Source of the DNA: an uncultured Chlorobiaceae bacterium | GTDB taxonomy: Bacteria > Bacteroidota > Chlorobiia > Chlorobiales > Chlorobiaceae | DNA length: 49,724 bases | Assembly (NCBI GenBank): GCA_903869365.1 | Contig: CAIPYV010000029.1 | Location: 1 to 49,724, forward strand | Direction of reading: 5' to 3' | Part shown: one piece after another, positions 9,693 through 16,828 of the stretch | How the letters are laid out: every line of letters starts with the position of its first letter | Position numbering within the stretch: the first letter of the stretch is position 1 | Notes under the pieces: model-generated | Seen by the model: only the letters and a program-made list of their open reading frames with translations | Database searches by the model: none | What the model was told of the DNA's origin: nothing | Translations under genes and position numbers: made by a program

Positions 9693-10034
9693 CTAAATCG
9701 CTGTACCGCCTCGTTCCCTGGTTCGTATCCGAATGCACTCCTCAAGCGGAGTTATAAATATCTTGCCATCGCCTATCTCTCCAACACCATGACTGGCAGC
9801 CTGAATGATCGTATCAACGGTGATATCGACAAACTCGTTGTTGACGGCAATATCAATCCTTATTTTCGGAATAAGATTGGGTGCAATTTTTTGGCCTCTA
9901 TATAGCTCAATATCCTCCTGCCTGCCATGACCGGTCACGCGGCTGACGGTAATTCTTGTTATATCAGCTTGAATCAATGCCTCGCGAACATGATCGAGCC
10001 TGTCCGGCTGAATGATTGCTGTTATCAGTTTCAT
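9693..10034 (-). CDS. glnB: Nitrogen regulatory protein P-II (GlnK/GlnB family)
   Basis: P-II proteins are small trimers that sense 2-oxoglutarate and ATP/ADP and control ammonium transport and nitrogen assimilation. The 113-residue frame starts at the ATG at 10034, where MKLITAIIQPDRLDHVREAL matches the family start; the longer open frame overlaps amtB and is not family-like. The T-loop region reads GHGRQEDIELYRGQKIAPN, and the Walker-like B-loop is GVGEIGDGKIF. The residue matching the uridylylated Tyr51 of E. coli GlnB is an isoleucine, so classical uridylylation seems unlikely. It lies 10 bp after amtB, the standard amtB-glnK pair, so its likely target is AmtB. Confidence 0.94.
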   Translation of the reverse strand: MKLITAIIQPDRLDHVREALIQADITRITVSRVTGHGRQEDIELYRGQKIAPNLIPKIRIDIAVNNEFVDITVDTIIQAASHGVGEIGDGKIFITPLEECIRIRTRERGGTAI

Positions 10035-10044
10035 GAGAAAAAAA

Positions 10045-11379
10045 TTAGTTGAGGTTGATAAGGCCATATCCATGCTCACCGTGCATGCTGTGATCCAGAC
10101 CGGACATTTCATCATTTTCGCTGATACGCAGGCCAATTGTTTTTTCAACAAGAAAGAGCAGAATAAAGGAAATCAACCCTGCATAGACAATGGTAACTCC
10201 TACCGCAGTAGCCTGAACGCCAAGCTGTTGCCAAACTGTCCAACTCCCTCCAACTTTTGCAGCGGCATCAGCCATCCATGCCGGGCGGATAAAAAACACA
10301 AGAGCAAGAGCACCAACTATACCGCCAACACCATGGACACCGAAGGCATCAAGACTATCGTCGTAACCAAGCTTGTTCTTTATTAGAATTGCCGTATAGC
10401 AAAACATGGCTGCAAGTGCTCCAAGTGCAAACGCTCCTGATGGCTGAACAACTCCAGCGGCAGGTGTAATAGCAACAAGACCTGCCAAAATTCCGGATGC
10501 CACACCGAGACTGGTGGCTTTACCATGCTGGAATATTTCAATAATCATCCAGGTAAACGCACCCGCTGCAGCTGCCACCTGCGTGACCGTCAACGCTCTT
10601 GCTGTTGCGAGGTCACTGGCGATAGCGCTTCCTGCATTGAATCCGAACCATCCAACCCACAGCAGACCGGCGCCAGTAAGGGTCATGACAAGATTGTTCG
10701 GATGCATGACGTTATTCGGGTAAGCACGTCTTTTGCCAAGATAAAGTGCCGCTACAAGTGCTGTAACGCCGGAAGAAATATGCACGACGGTACCACCGGC
10801 AAAATCGATAGCGCCAGCAGCCCCGAGGTTGAAAAGAAAACCGTCGGACGCCCATACCCAATGACAAATCGGCGTGTAAACAAATATGCTCCAAAGGGCA
10901 ATAAATACAGAGTAACCTTTAAAATTAACCCTTTCAGCAAACGCTCCGGCAATCAGAGCTGGTGTAATAATGGCAAATTTACCTTGAAACATGGCAAATA
11001 CGTATTCGGGAATATGGGTAGGCATGATAGCATCATCTATCCCCTGCAACATAAAATAACGGCTGTCCCATCCTATAAAACCACCAAGAATGCCGTGACC
11101 AAAACTGAGAGCATAACCAACCAGCGGCCAAAGAACACCAATAATCACCATAGAGGAAAAACTATGCATCATGGTTCCAATCACATTCTTCGTCCGGACA
11201 AGTCCTCCGTAAAACATGGCCAATCCTGGCACCATAAGAAGAACCAGTGCTGTAGATGTCAGCATCCATGCGGTAGTACCGGTATCAGTGACCACTGCTG
11301 CAGCTGCATGGGCGGTATCCTGCTGAAACAACGATGCAGCTAAAAGGAACAGCACCGTTGTTATATTTTTTGTACTCAT
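10045..11379 (-). CDS. amtB: Ammonium transporter AmtB
   Basis: AmtB forms a trimeric inner-membrane channel for ammonium. The 444-residue protein has a cleavable-type N-terminal signal (TTVLFLLAASLFQQDTAHA) and then eleven predicted membrane segments. Family motifs include MVPGLAMFYGGLVR, GYALSFGHG, the first pore histidine region GGTVVHISSGVTALVAA, GAGLLWVGWFGFNAGSA and the second pore histidine in DAFGVHGVGGIVGAL. The C-terminal tail contains GLDHSMHGE, the cytoplasmic segment to which P-II proteins bind. glnB follows 10 bp downstream. A perfect palindrome lies 42 bp before the start codon. Confidence 0.97.
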   Translation of the reverse strand: MSTKNITTVLFLLAASLFQQDTAHAAAAVVTDTGTTAWMLTSTALVLLMVPGLAMFYGGLVRTKNVIGTMMHSFSSMVIIGVLWPLVGYALSFGHGILGGFIGWDSRYFMLQGIDDAIMPTHIPEYVFAMFQGKFAIITPALIAGAFAERVNFKGYSVFIALWSIFVYTPICHWVWASDGFLFNLGAAGAIDFAGGTVVHISSGVTALVAALYLGKRRAYPNNVMHPNNLVMTLTGAGLLWVGWFGFNAGSAIASDLATARALTVTQVAAAAGAFTWMIIEIFQHGKATSLGVASGILAGLVAITPAAGVVQPSGAFALGALAAMFCYTAILIKNKLGYDDSLDAFGVHGVGGIVGALALVFFIRPAWMADAAAKVGGSWTVWQQLGVQATAVGVTIVYAGLISFILLFLVEKTIGLRISENDEMSGLDHSMHGEHGYGLINLN

Positions 11380-11802
11380 GAATAGAAGAGATAAAATTAA
11401 GTCTGCCTAAATTATTAACGATAACTACGTATATGTAGTTATTTTATTAACCATAACCAAAACATTATCGGTTTTTATTACGCGACTGTAGATTTTTCAC
11501 TGTTTGCAGCGAAGGGGGCATGAATGCGTTTTCAGATTCAGCCAGTCACGAACAGTAACGATACCGTGCCGCGAAGATGAAATATCGGCATATTTCGATC
11601 ACAGAGAACATCCGAAATGTCCAAGAAGGATGCGTATAAATTTATGAGTTGCGAGTATTTTATTTTTGAAAACAACTATTAATTACGATAAATTACTCAC
11701 TGAAATCAGCCAATGGTTGTCTGATCGTTATGCAGGTAATTTGTGCCTTGGTTGCCTGCCAGCGCTTCTTTCTATCAATGCACATGTTTACTGAAACTAA
11801 CA
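11380..11802. other. Intergenic region between amtB and the RRM gene
   Basis: This 423-bp divergent spacer contains no convincing gene. It should hold the promoters of amtB (leftward) and of the RRM gene (rightward). Apart from the palindrome near amtB I see only weak inverted repeats (for instance ATTTCG/CGAAAT near 11595-11620). The side next to the RRM gene may be a long untranslated leader, but the sequence alone does not prove it. Confidence 0.5.
11421..11442. promoter_or_regulatory. Palindrome upstream of amtB (candidate operator)
   Basis: A perfect inverted repeat (ATAACTAC - GTATAT - GTAGTTAT) lies 42 bp before the amtB start. The arms and 6-bp centre fit a dimeric DNA-binding regulator or a small hairpin. 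No U-run follows on the amtB strand. The core TAC-N6-GTA is not the NtcA consensus (GTA-N8-TAC), so the regulator is unknown. Confidence 0.4.
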
Positions 11803-12075
11803 ATGAATATTTACATTGGTAATTTGCCTTACACTGTTACTGAAGATGATCTTCGTGATGCTTTCTCTCAATTCGGACAGGTCGACAGCGCGAACATCAT
11901 AAATGACAAGTTTTCAGGACGATCCAAAGGGTTCGGATTTGTTGACATGCCAAATGAAAGTGAAGCCCGAGAAGCCATCGAATCAATGAATGACAAAGAT
12001 TTGAAAGGCCGCACTATAAAGGTAAATGAAGCAAGACCGCGCGAAGAAAGGCCTGTAAGAAGAGAGCGCTACTAA
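11803..12075 (+). CDS. Small RRM-type RNA-binding protein
   Basis: This is a 90-residue single RNA recognition motif. RNP2 is NIYIGNL at the N-terminus and RNP1 is KGFGFVDM, separated by about 40 residues as in the family. The tail after residue 78 is short and charged (PREERPVRRERY) rather than glycine-rich. Bacterial RRM proteins of this kind bind single-stranded RNA, and in cyanobacteria some are cold-induced; the role here is unknown. I chose the ATG at 11803, since the RRM fold begins there; the open frame extends upstream to 11743 without family-like sequence. It is monocistronic and ends just before a hairpin. Confidence 0.93.
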   Translation: MNIYIGNLPYTVTEDDLRDAFSQFGQVDSANIINDKFSGRSKGFGFVDMPNESEAREAIESMNDKDLKGRTIKVNEARPREERPVRRERY

Positions 12076-12097
12076 GCTTTTCCTCTTTTTTATACAG

Positions 12098-12127
12098 AGC
12101 CAGACAGCAAGTAAGACCTGTCTGGCT
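12098..12127. terminator. Shared hairpin between convergent genes
   Basis: GCCAGACAG and CTGTCTGGC form a perfect 9-bp stem, with one more A-T pair, around a 10-nt loop between the RRM gene and the ferritin-like gene. On the plus strand it is followed by a short TTTG; on the minus strand an A-rich then pyrimidine stretch follows, so it is a modest bidirectional terminator candidate. Confidence 0.45.
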
Positions 12128-12157
12128 TTGTCAGTATTATGGAAAGAGAAACAACCG

Positions 12158-12655
12158 TTACGGCTTAAGGAGAAAAACACCAAGATCTTCGAGAAGTGCC
12201 TGCAGATCCTCTTCATGTGCTACTTCGTCCTGGAGAATCTGTACAGCAAGATTATAGGTAACCGGGTCCTTGAGACCAATCTCACCTATGATGCTGTTGT
12301 ATACATTAATAGCACACTGCTCACCGGCAATGTTCTGCTCAAGAATCTTTTTAACAAAGGGGTCATCCGGTGCCTCATAACCGCAGTTCGACCAGGTAAA
12401 CCACTCAAGAGGACTGGTAATTGGTGTTCCCCCAAGCTGAATGATCCTTGTTGTTATCATACCAGCATGCCGCAGCTCATCAGCTGCATGCTGCAGAAGT
12501 TCTGCAATGACAGCATCTTTCATTGGGCCCTGCACCACCTTTGATCCAAGCCAGTATTGATAATAGGCAAGCCATTCATCGGCAAATGCCTTGTTAAGCA
12601 GTTCAAGTACGCGGGGGAGATTCTCGCCGACAATTTCCCTTCCTCTTGTACCCAT
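12158..12655 (-). CDS. Ferritin-like di-iron protein of the Dps-like (DPSL) type
   Basis: This 165-residue four-helix protein carries a full set of di-iron ligands: Glu27, Glu60 and His63 in ELRH, Glu112, and Glu144/His147 in DEVAHEED. Two cysteines, Cys91 (SNCGYEAP) and Cys114 (GEQCA), sit 23 residues apart near the metal site. This combination of bacterioferritin-like ligands with a cysteine pair is the pattern of DPSL or thioferritin proteins, which protect anaerobes by consuming peroxide and storing iron. It could instead be an ordinary rubrerythrin-domain protein without rubredoxin. It is monocistronic and leftward, with an AGGAG-type site just before the ATG. Confidence 0.82.
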   Translation of the reverse strand: MGTRGREIVGENLPRVLELLNKAFADEWLAYYQYWLGSKVVQGPMKDAVIAELLQHAADELRHAGMITTRIIQLGGTPITSPLEWFTWSNCGYEAPDDPFVKKILEQNIAGEQCAINVYNSIIGEIGLKDPVTYNLAVQILQDEVAHEEDLQALLEDLGVFLLKP

Positions 12656-12687
12656 GGTAGACTCCTTTGTTTTGTTTCTGAAACCGT

Positions 12688-13629
12688 TTATTTCTTGTTT
12701 TTCACAAGGTCTGCAAGCGCTTCGGCCAGTTTCGGATACCTGAAGACAAAGCCTTGATTCTGCAGAAAAGCAGGCTTTATTTTCTGGCCTTTCACCGCAT
12801 ATTCACCACCTTCTCCCATAAGAAGCTGAACAGCAAATTTCGGCACTGGCAACAGCGATGGCCTGCCGAGAACTTCACCAAGCTGAGTTGCAAAGTCTTT
12901 CATGGAAACCGGTTCAGGGCTTACGGCATTGATCGGGCCCTTGTATGATGGATTATCGAGAGACTGAAGGATGCAGGCAATCTCGTCGTCGACATGAATC
13001 CAGGAAATACACTGTAAACCTGACCCTATCGGCCCTCCAAGGAAGTAATTAAAGGGTGCAAGCATTTTCTGCAGCATTCCCCCTTTTGTTGAGAGTACAA
13101 TACCGGTTCTCAGAAGCACAAGACGCACACCGGTCTTTTGAGCTTCAAGCGCCTCCTTTTCCCAATCGATACAGATTTTCGCAAGAAAATCTCCACCTTT
13201 AGGGCCTGACTCTACAATATCTTGAGTATCACTGCAGCTGTCAAAAGAGCCATAGTAGCCTATGGCTGAGGCAGAAATAAAAACTTTTGGTTTTTCCGAG
13301 GCACTGGCAATAGCTGATACAATGTACCGGGTACCGAGAATTCTCGAATTATAACACTCTTCCTTGTGAGCTTCATTCCAGCGACTTTCAAGCAGGGGTT
13401 TCCCTGCCAGATGAATAACAGCTTTGGCACCGTTAATAAAACCAGTCCATTCTCCGCTTTTCATATCCGAGTCCCACTTGACATACTCTGCCGCACCAGG
13501 AATTTTCCGTGCTGCACTCTCTGGCGAGCGGGCGAGGAGGACAACTTTTTCTCCCCTACCAATCAGATTTCTGGCAAGTTCAGCGCCTATGACGCCGGTA
13601 GCTCCGGTAATAACAATATGACCTTGCAT
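12688..13629 (-). CDS. TIGR01777-type NAD-dependent epimerase/dehydratase (YfcH-like)
   Basis: This 313-residue protein has a Rossmann fold with the nucleotide-binding motif VITGATGVIGAELARNLIGRG at the N-terminus, AVIHLAGKPLLESRW, and a Tyr-rich catalytic segment SASAIGYYGSF. The C-terminal DUF1731 region (LLPVPKFAVQLLMGEGGEY) completes the architecture of the TIGR01777/YfcH family of extended SDR proteins. The substrate is not known; in plants and cyanobacteria relatives are linked to plastid division. It lies 32 bp upstream of the ferritin-like gene on the same strand, with no terminator between, so the two may be cotranscribed. Confidence 0.92.
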   Translation of the reverse strand: MQGHIVITGATGVIGAELARNLIGRGEKVVLLARSPESAARKIPGAAEYVKWDSDMKSGEWTGFINGAKAVIHLAGKPLLESRWNEAHKEECYNSRILGTRYIVSAIASASEKPKVFISASAIGYYGSFDSCSDTQDIVESGPKGGDFLAKICIDWEKEALEAQKTGVRLVLLRTGIVLSTKGGMLQKMLAPFNYFLGGPIGSGLQCISWIHVDDEIACILQSLDNPSYKGPINAVSPEPVSMKDFATQLGEVLGRPSLLPVPKFAVQLLMGEGGEYAVKGQKIKPAFLQNQGFVFRYPKLAEALADLVKNKK

Positions 13630-13779
13630 ATCTTTTCAGTTGGGAAAAAAATTGTTCATTAAAACTCAGCTTAACCTGCTCATAAACTGGCTATTATGCA
13701 TAAAAATTCCCCAAGAAAGCCATTACGCCTTTCCCAGGGTTATTTTCGATGAAGATGTTGTGATCGTAACTGCTGAATA

Positions 13780-15624
13780 TTACTCAACCGTTACGGATTT
13801 TGCTAAATTTCTTGGTCTGTCAACATTGCAGCCGCGAAGAGTGGCTATATGATAGGCAAGAAGCTGCAGGGGAATGACCGTTAAAAGAGGAGTAATCGGC
13901 CCTGAAGATTGCGGAATATAAATAACATGTTCGGCCAAACGGCTTATTTCCTTATCACCCTCATTGGCGATAGCGATAACCCTGCCTTTACGGCTTCGCA
14001 CTTCTTCAATATTACTGAGAATCTTGGCGTACGTACTATCTCGGGTTGCAATGAAAATAACCGGCATATCCTTGTCGATCAAGGCGATAGGGCCATGCTT
14101 CATTTCAGCGGCTGGATAACCTTCGGCATGAATATAGGAGATTTCCTTGAGCTTCAACGCCCCTTCAAGAGCAACTGGAAAGTTGTAGCCCCGACCCAGA
14201 TAGAGTGCATTCCGTGTGTCCTTGAACTGTTCGGCTATATGCTTGATCTGACTGTCAAGTTCAAGAATACGCGTGGCTTTTTCTGGAAGGCGTGAAAGCT
14301 CTCTAAGATTCAGGGCAATCTCATCCTGGGAAAGAGTTCTCCCTCGGCTGAGCGCCAGAGCAAGCATGTAGAGCATGATCACCTGAGCAGTAAAAGCTTT
14401 TGTCGAGGCTACACCTACCTCAGGTCCGGCATGGGTATACATTCCACACAAGGTTTCACGGGCAATAGTTGAACCGACAACATTACAGATACCCATGACA
14501 AGCGCACCCTTTTCCTTCGCTGTGCGAAGCGCTGCAAGAGTATCGGCTGTTTCGCCTGACTGGGAAATGAGAATCACCACGTCATCAACTCCAACAATGG
14601 GATTGCGGTATCTGAACTCGGATGCATAGTCGACCTCAACTGGAATACGCGCAAACTCCTCGATAAGATATTCACCGATCAGAGCTGCATGCCAGCTTGT
14701 CCCGCAAGCACAGATAACTATGCGTTTTGCATGCTTCAGACGGTCGAGATAATCCTCTATCCCTCCAAGACAAATCCGACCTTCCTCAAGGCGTACACGC
14801 CCTCGCATGACATCATGCATGACAGCTGGCTGTTCAAAGATCTCCTTGAGCATGAAGTGCTCGAATCCGCCTTTCTCTATTTTTTCCAACGAGAAATCAA
14901 GTTCAGTTATAACCTTTTCCTGCTCGACATTCTCAATCGTTTTGACAACGTAACCATCTTTTTTCACCACGGCAAGCTCGCCATCCGAGAGATAAACTAC
15001 TTTATTGGTATGCTCAACAATCGGAGCAGCATCCGAGGCAATAAAATATTCACCGATGCCAATACCGATCACCAAGGGACTGCCCTTACGTGCGACAACG
15101 ATCTTGTCAGGCTCGCGCGAAGAGATAACACAGATACCATAAGCACCATCCACATGACGAAGCGCATTGCGGGTCACCGATTCAAGGTCAAGCGAGGGGT
15201 CACTCTTCCATATCCTGTCAATCAAGTGAACCAGCACCTCGGAATCGGTCTCGCTTGAAAATATATACCCCTGAACGATCAGCTCATGCTTCAGCACAGA
15301 ATAGTTTTCGATAATCCCATTGTGAATAACAGCAATATCACCTGCACTGTTCTGGTGAGGATGAGCATTCATGTCGCTGGGTTCACCATGAGTTGCCCAA
15401 CGGGTATGGCCAATGCCGACCTTCGCAGCCTTCATGTCCGCACTGAGTTCCTCTGCAGCAATTTCAAGGCCGCTGACACTTCCCTTCTGCTTCATAACTA
15501 ACAGGTTATGATTCAACAGGGCGATCCCTGCAGAATCATAACCTCTATATTCCAGGCGCTTCAACCCTTTCAGAAGCAGCGGAGCAGCTTCGCGCCACCC
15601 TATATATCCAACAATTCCACACAT
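13780..15624 (-). CDS. glmS: Glutamine-fructose-6-phosphate aminotransferase (isomerizing)
   Basis: GlmS makes glucosamine-6-phosphate, the first step to UDP-GlcNAc for peptidoglycan and lipopolysaccharide. The 614-residue protein starts MCGIVGYIG, which places the N-terminal nucleophile Cys2 correctly and fixes the start. The glutaminase domain continues with GIGHTRWATHGEPSDMNAHP. Two SIS domains follow, with CGTSWHAALIGEYLIEE, SQSGETADTLAALRTAKEKG, and EVGVASTKAFTAQ. The C-terminus LRGCNVDRPRNLAKSVTVE is canonical. A terminator-like hairpin separates it from pyrF upstream. I see no trace of the glmS ribozyme. Confidence 0.97.
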   Translation of the reverse strand: MCGIVGYIGWREAAPLLLKGLKRLEYRGYDSAGIALLNHNLLVMKQKGSVSGLEIAAEELSADMKAAKVGIGHTRWATHGEPSDMNAHPHQNSAGDIAVIHNGIIENYSVLKHELIVQGYIFSSETDSEVLVHLIDRIWKSDPSLDLESVTRNALRHVDGAYGICVISSREPDKIVVARKGSPLVIGIGIGEYFIASDAAPIVEHTNKVVYLSDGELAVVKKDGYVVKTIENVEQEKVITELDFSLEKIEKGGFEHFMLKEIFEQPAVMHDVMRGRVRLEEGRICLGGIEDYLDRLKHAKRIVICACGTSWHAALIGEYLIEEFARIPVEVDYASEFRYRNPIVGVDDVVILISQSGETADTLAALRTAKEKGALVMGICNVVGSTIARETLCGMYTHAGPEVGVASTKAFTAQVIMLYMLALALSRGRTLSQDEIALNLRELSRLPEKATRILELDSQIKHIAEQFKDTRNALYLGRGYNFPVALEGALKLKEISYIHAEGYPAAEMKHGPIALIDKDMPVIFIATRDSTYAKILSNIEEVRSRKGRVIAIANEGDKEISRLAEHVIYIPQSSGPITPLLTVIPLQLLAYHIATLRGCNVDRPRNLAKSVTVE

Positions 15625-15650
15625 AACTTTTTCTATTGTTAGAGATCATG

Positions 15651-15677
15651 AAAAACCTCACGATACATCTGTGAGGT
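15651..15677 (-). terminator. Hairpin between pyrF and glmS
   Basis: On the minus strand ACCTCAC and GTGAGGT form a 7-bp stem with a 9-nt loop, followed by TTTTT. It would end pyrF transcription 47 bp after the pyrF stop. The loop (CGATACATC complement) can also pair with 15709-15717, which could compete with the terminator fold. Confidence 0.55.
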
Positions 15678-15723
15678 AAAAGTAAAATGCCTCCATGTAA
15701 TGACAAATGATGTATCGAAAAAA

Positions 15724-16557
15724 CTACATCCGCTGTAAAACACGTTTCATTATATCGTGAATTTTTGAAGCTTCACTGGCAACAGCCCGCTCATAATCCT
15801 CAATGTCTGAAAATGATCCTGAAGGATAGATTAAACTCCGGCTGAGATTGATAACCGCACTCTGCCTGTTGCCATCAACACCATAATGCACAGCATCTTC
15901 AAGAGAACCGCCCTGTGCGCCAACCCCAGGAATCAGCAGAAAAAGAGCGGGATTTTCACGACGAATCTCTCCAAGCAAGGTGCTTTTTGTTGCGCCAATC
16001 ACAACACCAGCGTTTCCGTTCCGGCTCCATGATGCAACCTTGCCAAGCACACTTCGATAAAGCGGCTCTCCGTTCTGCATTGGTTGTTCCTCGAAATCTT
16101 CCGATCCCTTATTCGAGGTCAGAGCCAGGACAAATACCAGCTTATCTTCATAGGCAAAAAACGGTTCGAGGGAGTCAAACCCCATGTATGGGGCAACCGT
16201 CACAGCATCAAAAGACCAGTGCTCGAAAAAAGCCTGAGCATACATTCTGCTTGTGTTGCCGATATCAGCCCGTTTGGCATCGGCAATCGTCATGACGGTG
16301 TCGGGAATGTTGCGAAGTGTTTTTTCCATATCCTGTAATCCTGCAATACCTCTGGCTTCGTAAAAAGCAGTATTGAGTTTATAGGCTACGGCGACATCAC
16401 GGGTTGCTCTGATAACTGAGCAGTTAAACTCAAGAACGGGATTCTCATACTCAAAAAAAACCTTTGGAATTTTCTCGGGATCACTGTCAAGCCCGACACA
16501 CAAAAGAGATTGTAATGCTGATATCCTGCGGTTTGTCTTATCCCGTACTACACTCAT
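15724..16557 (-). CDS. pyrF: Orotidine-5'-phosphate decarboxylase, type 2
   Basis: PyrF decarboxylates OMP to UMP, the last step of de novo UMP synthesis. The 277-residue length and the motif TIADAKRADIGNTSRMYAQA, with the catalytic Asp-Lys-x-x-Asp set, are typical of the longer type-2 subfamily, not of the 230-residue E. coli enzyme. Other family motifs are LLCVGLDSDPEKIP at the N-terminus, DAVTVAPYMGFDS, and LLIPGVGAQGG near residue 200 for phosphate binding. The gene is divergent from ftsH across a spacer of about 270 bp. Confidence 0.96.
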   Translation of the reverse strand: MSVVRDKTNRRISALQSLLCVGLDSDPEKIPKVFFEYENPVLEFNCSVIRATRDVAVAYKLNTAFYEARGIAGLQDMEKTLRNIPDTVMTIADAKRADIGNTSRMYAQAFFEHWSFDAVTVAPYMGFDSLEPFFAYEDKLVFVLALTSNKGSEDFEEQPMQNGEPLYRSVLGKVASWSRNGNAGVVIGATKSTLLGEIRRENPALFLLIPGVGAQGGSLEDAVHYGVDGNRQSAVINLSRSLIYPSGSFSDIEDYERAVASEASKIHDIMKRVLQRM

Positions 16558-16828
16558 TACCTGCCCCTGCCTCGCTGTGTTTAAAAAAAAATTAACCGGA
16601 TGTTTTTTATCGGATGAGTATAAAGCAATAAAAAGCAGCTAAACAACACACTACAAGCTTCATTGAAACTTATAACTGCAGGAATACCGTTTATATCCAC
16701 GTAATATATAATATGTTTTGTTATGAGATGCTTCTTTAAATGGAAGAATCCCGTAAATTGGAAGTCCTGAATCCGCGAACGGTGAACACAGAACTGAGTC
16801 GCATTATTATAACCATGATTGATGATTG

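Noticed and set aside
10525-11343. A 272-codon open frame on the plus strand opposite amtB
   Set aside because: It is antisense to a clear ammonium transporter and its protein is low-complexity, Lys/Arg/Ser/Asn-rich, without any domain. It is a codon-bias shadow.
15625-15723. A glmS ribozyme or riboswitch upstream of glmS
   Set aside because: The spacer is only about 100 bp and lacks the conserved core of the ribozyme; only a simple hairpin and a complementary segment are present.
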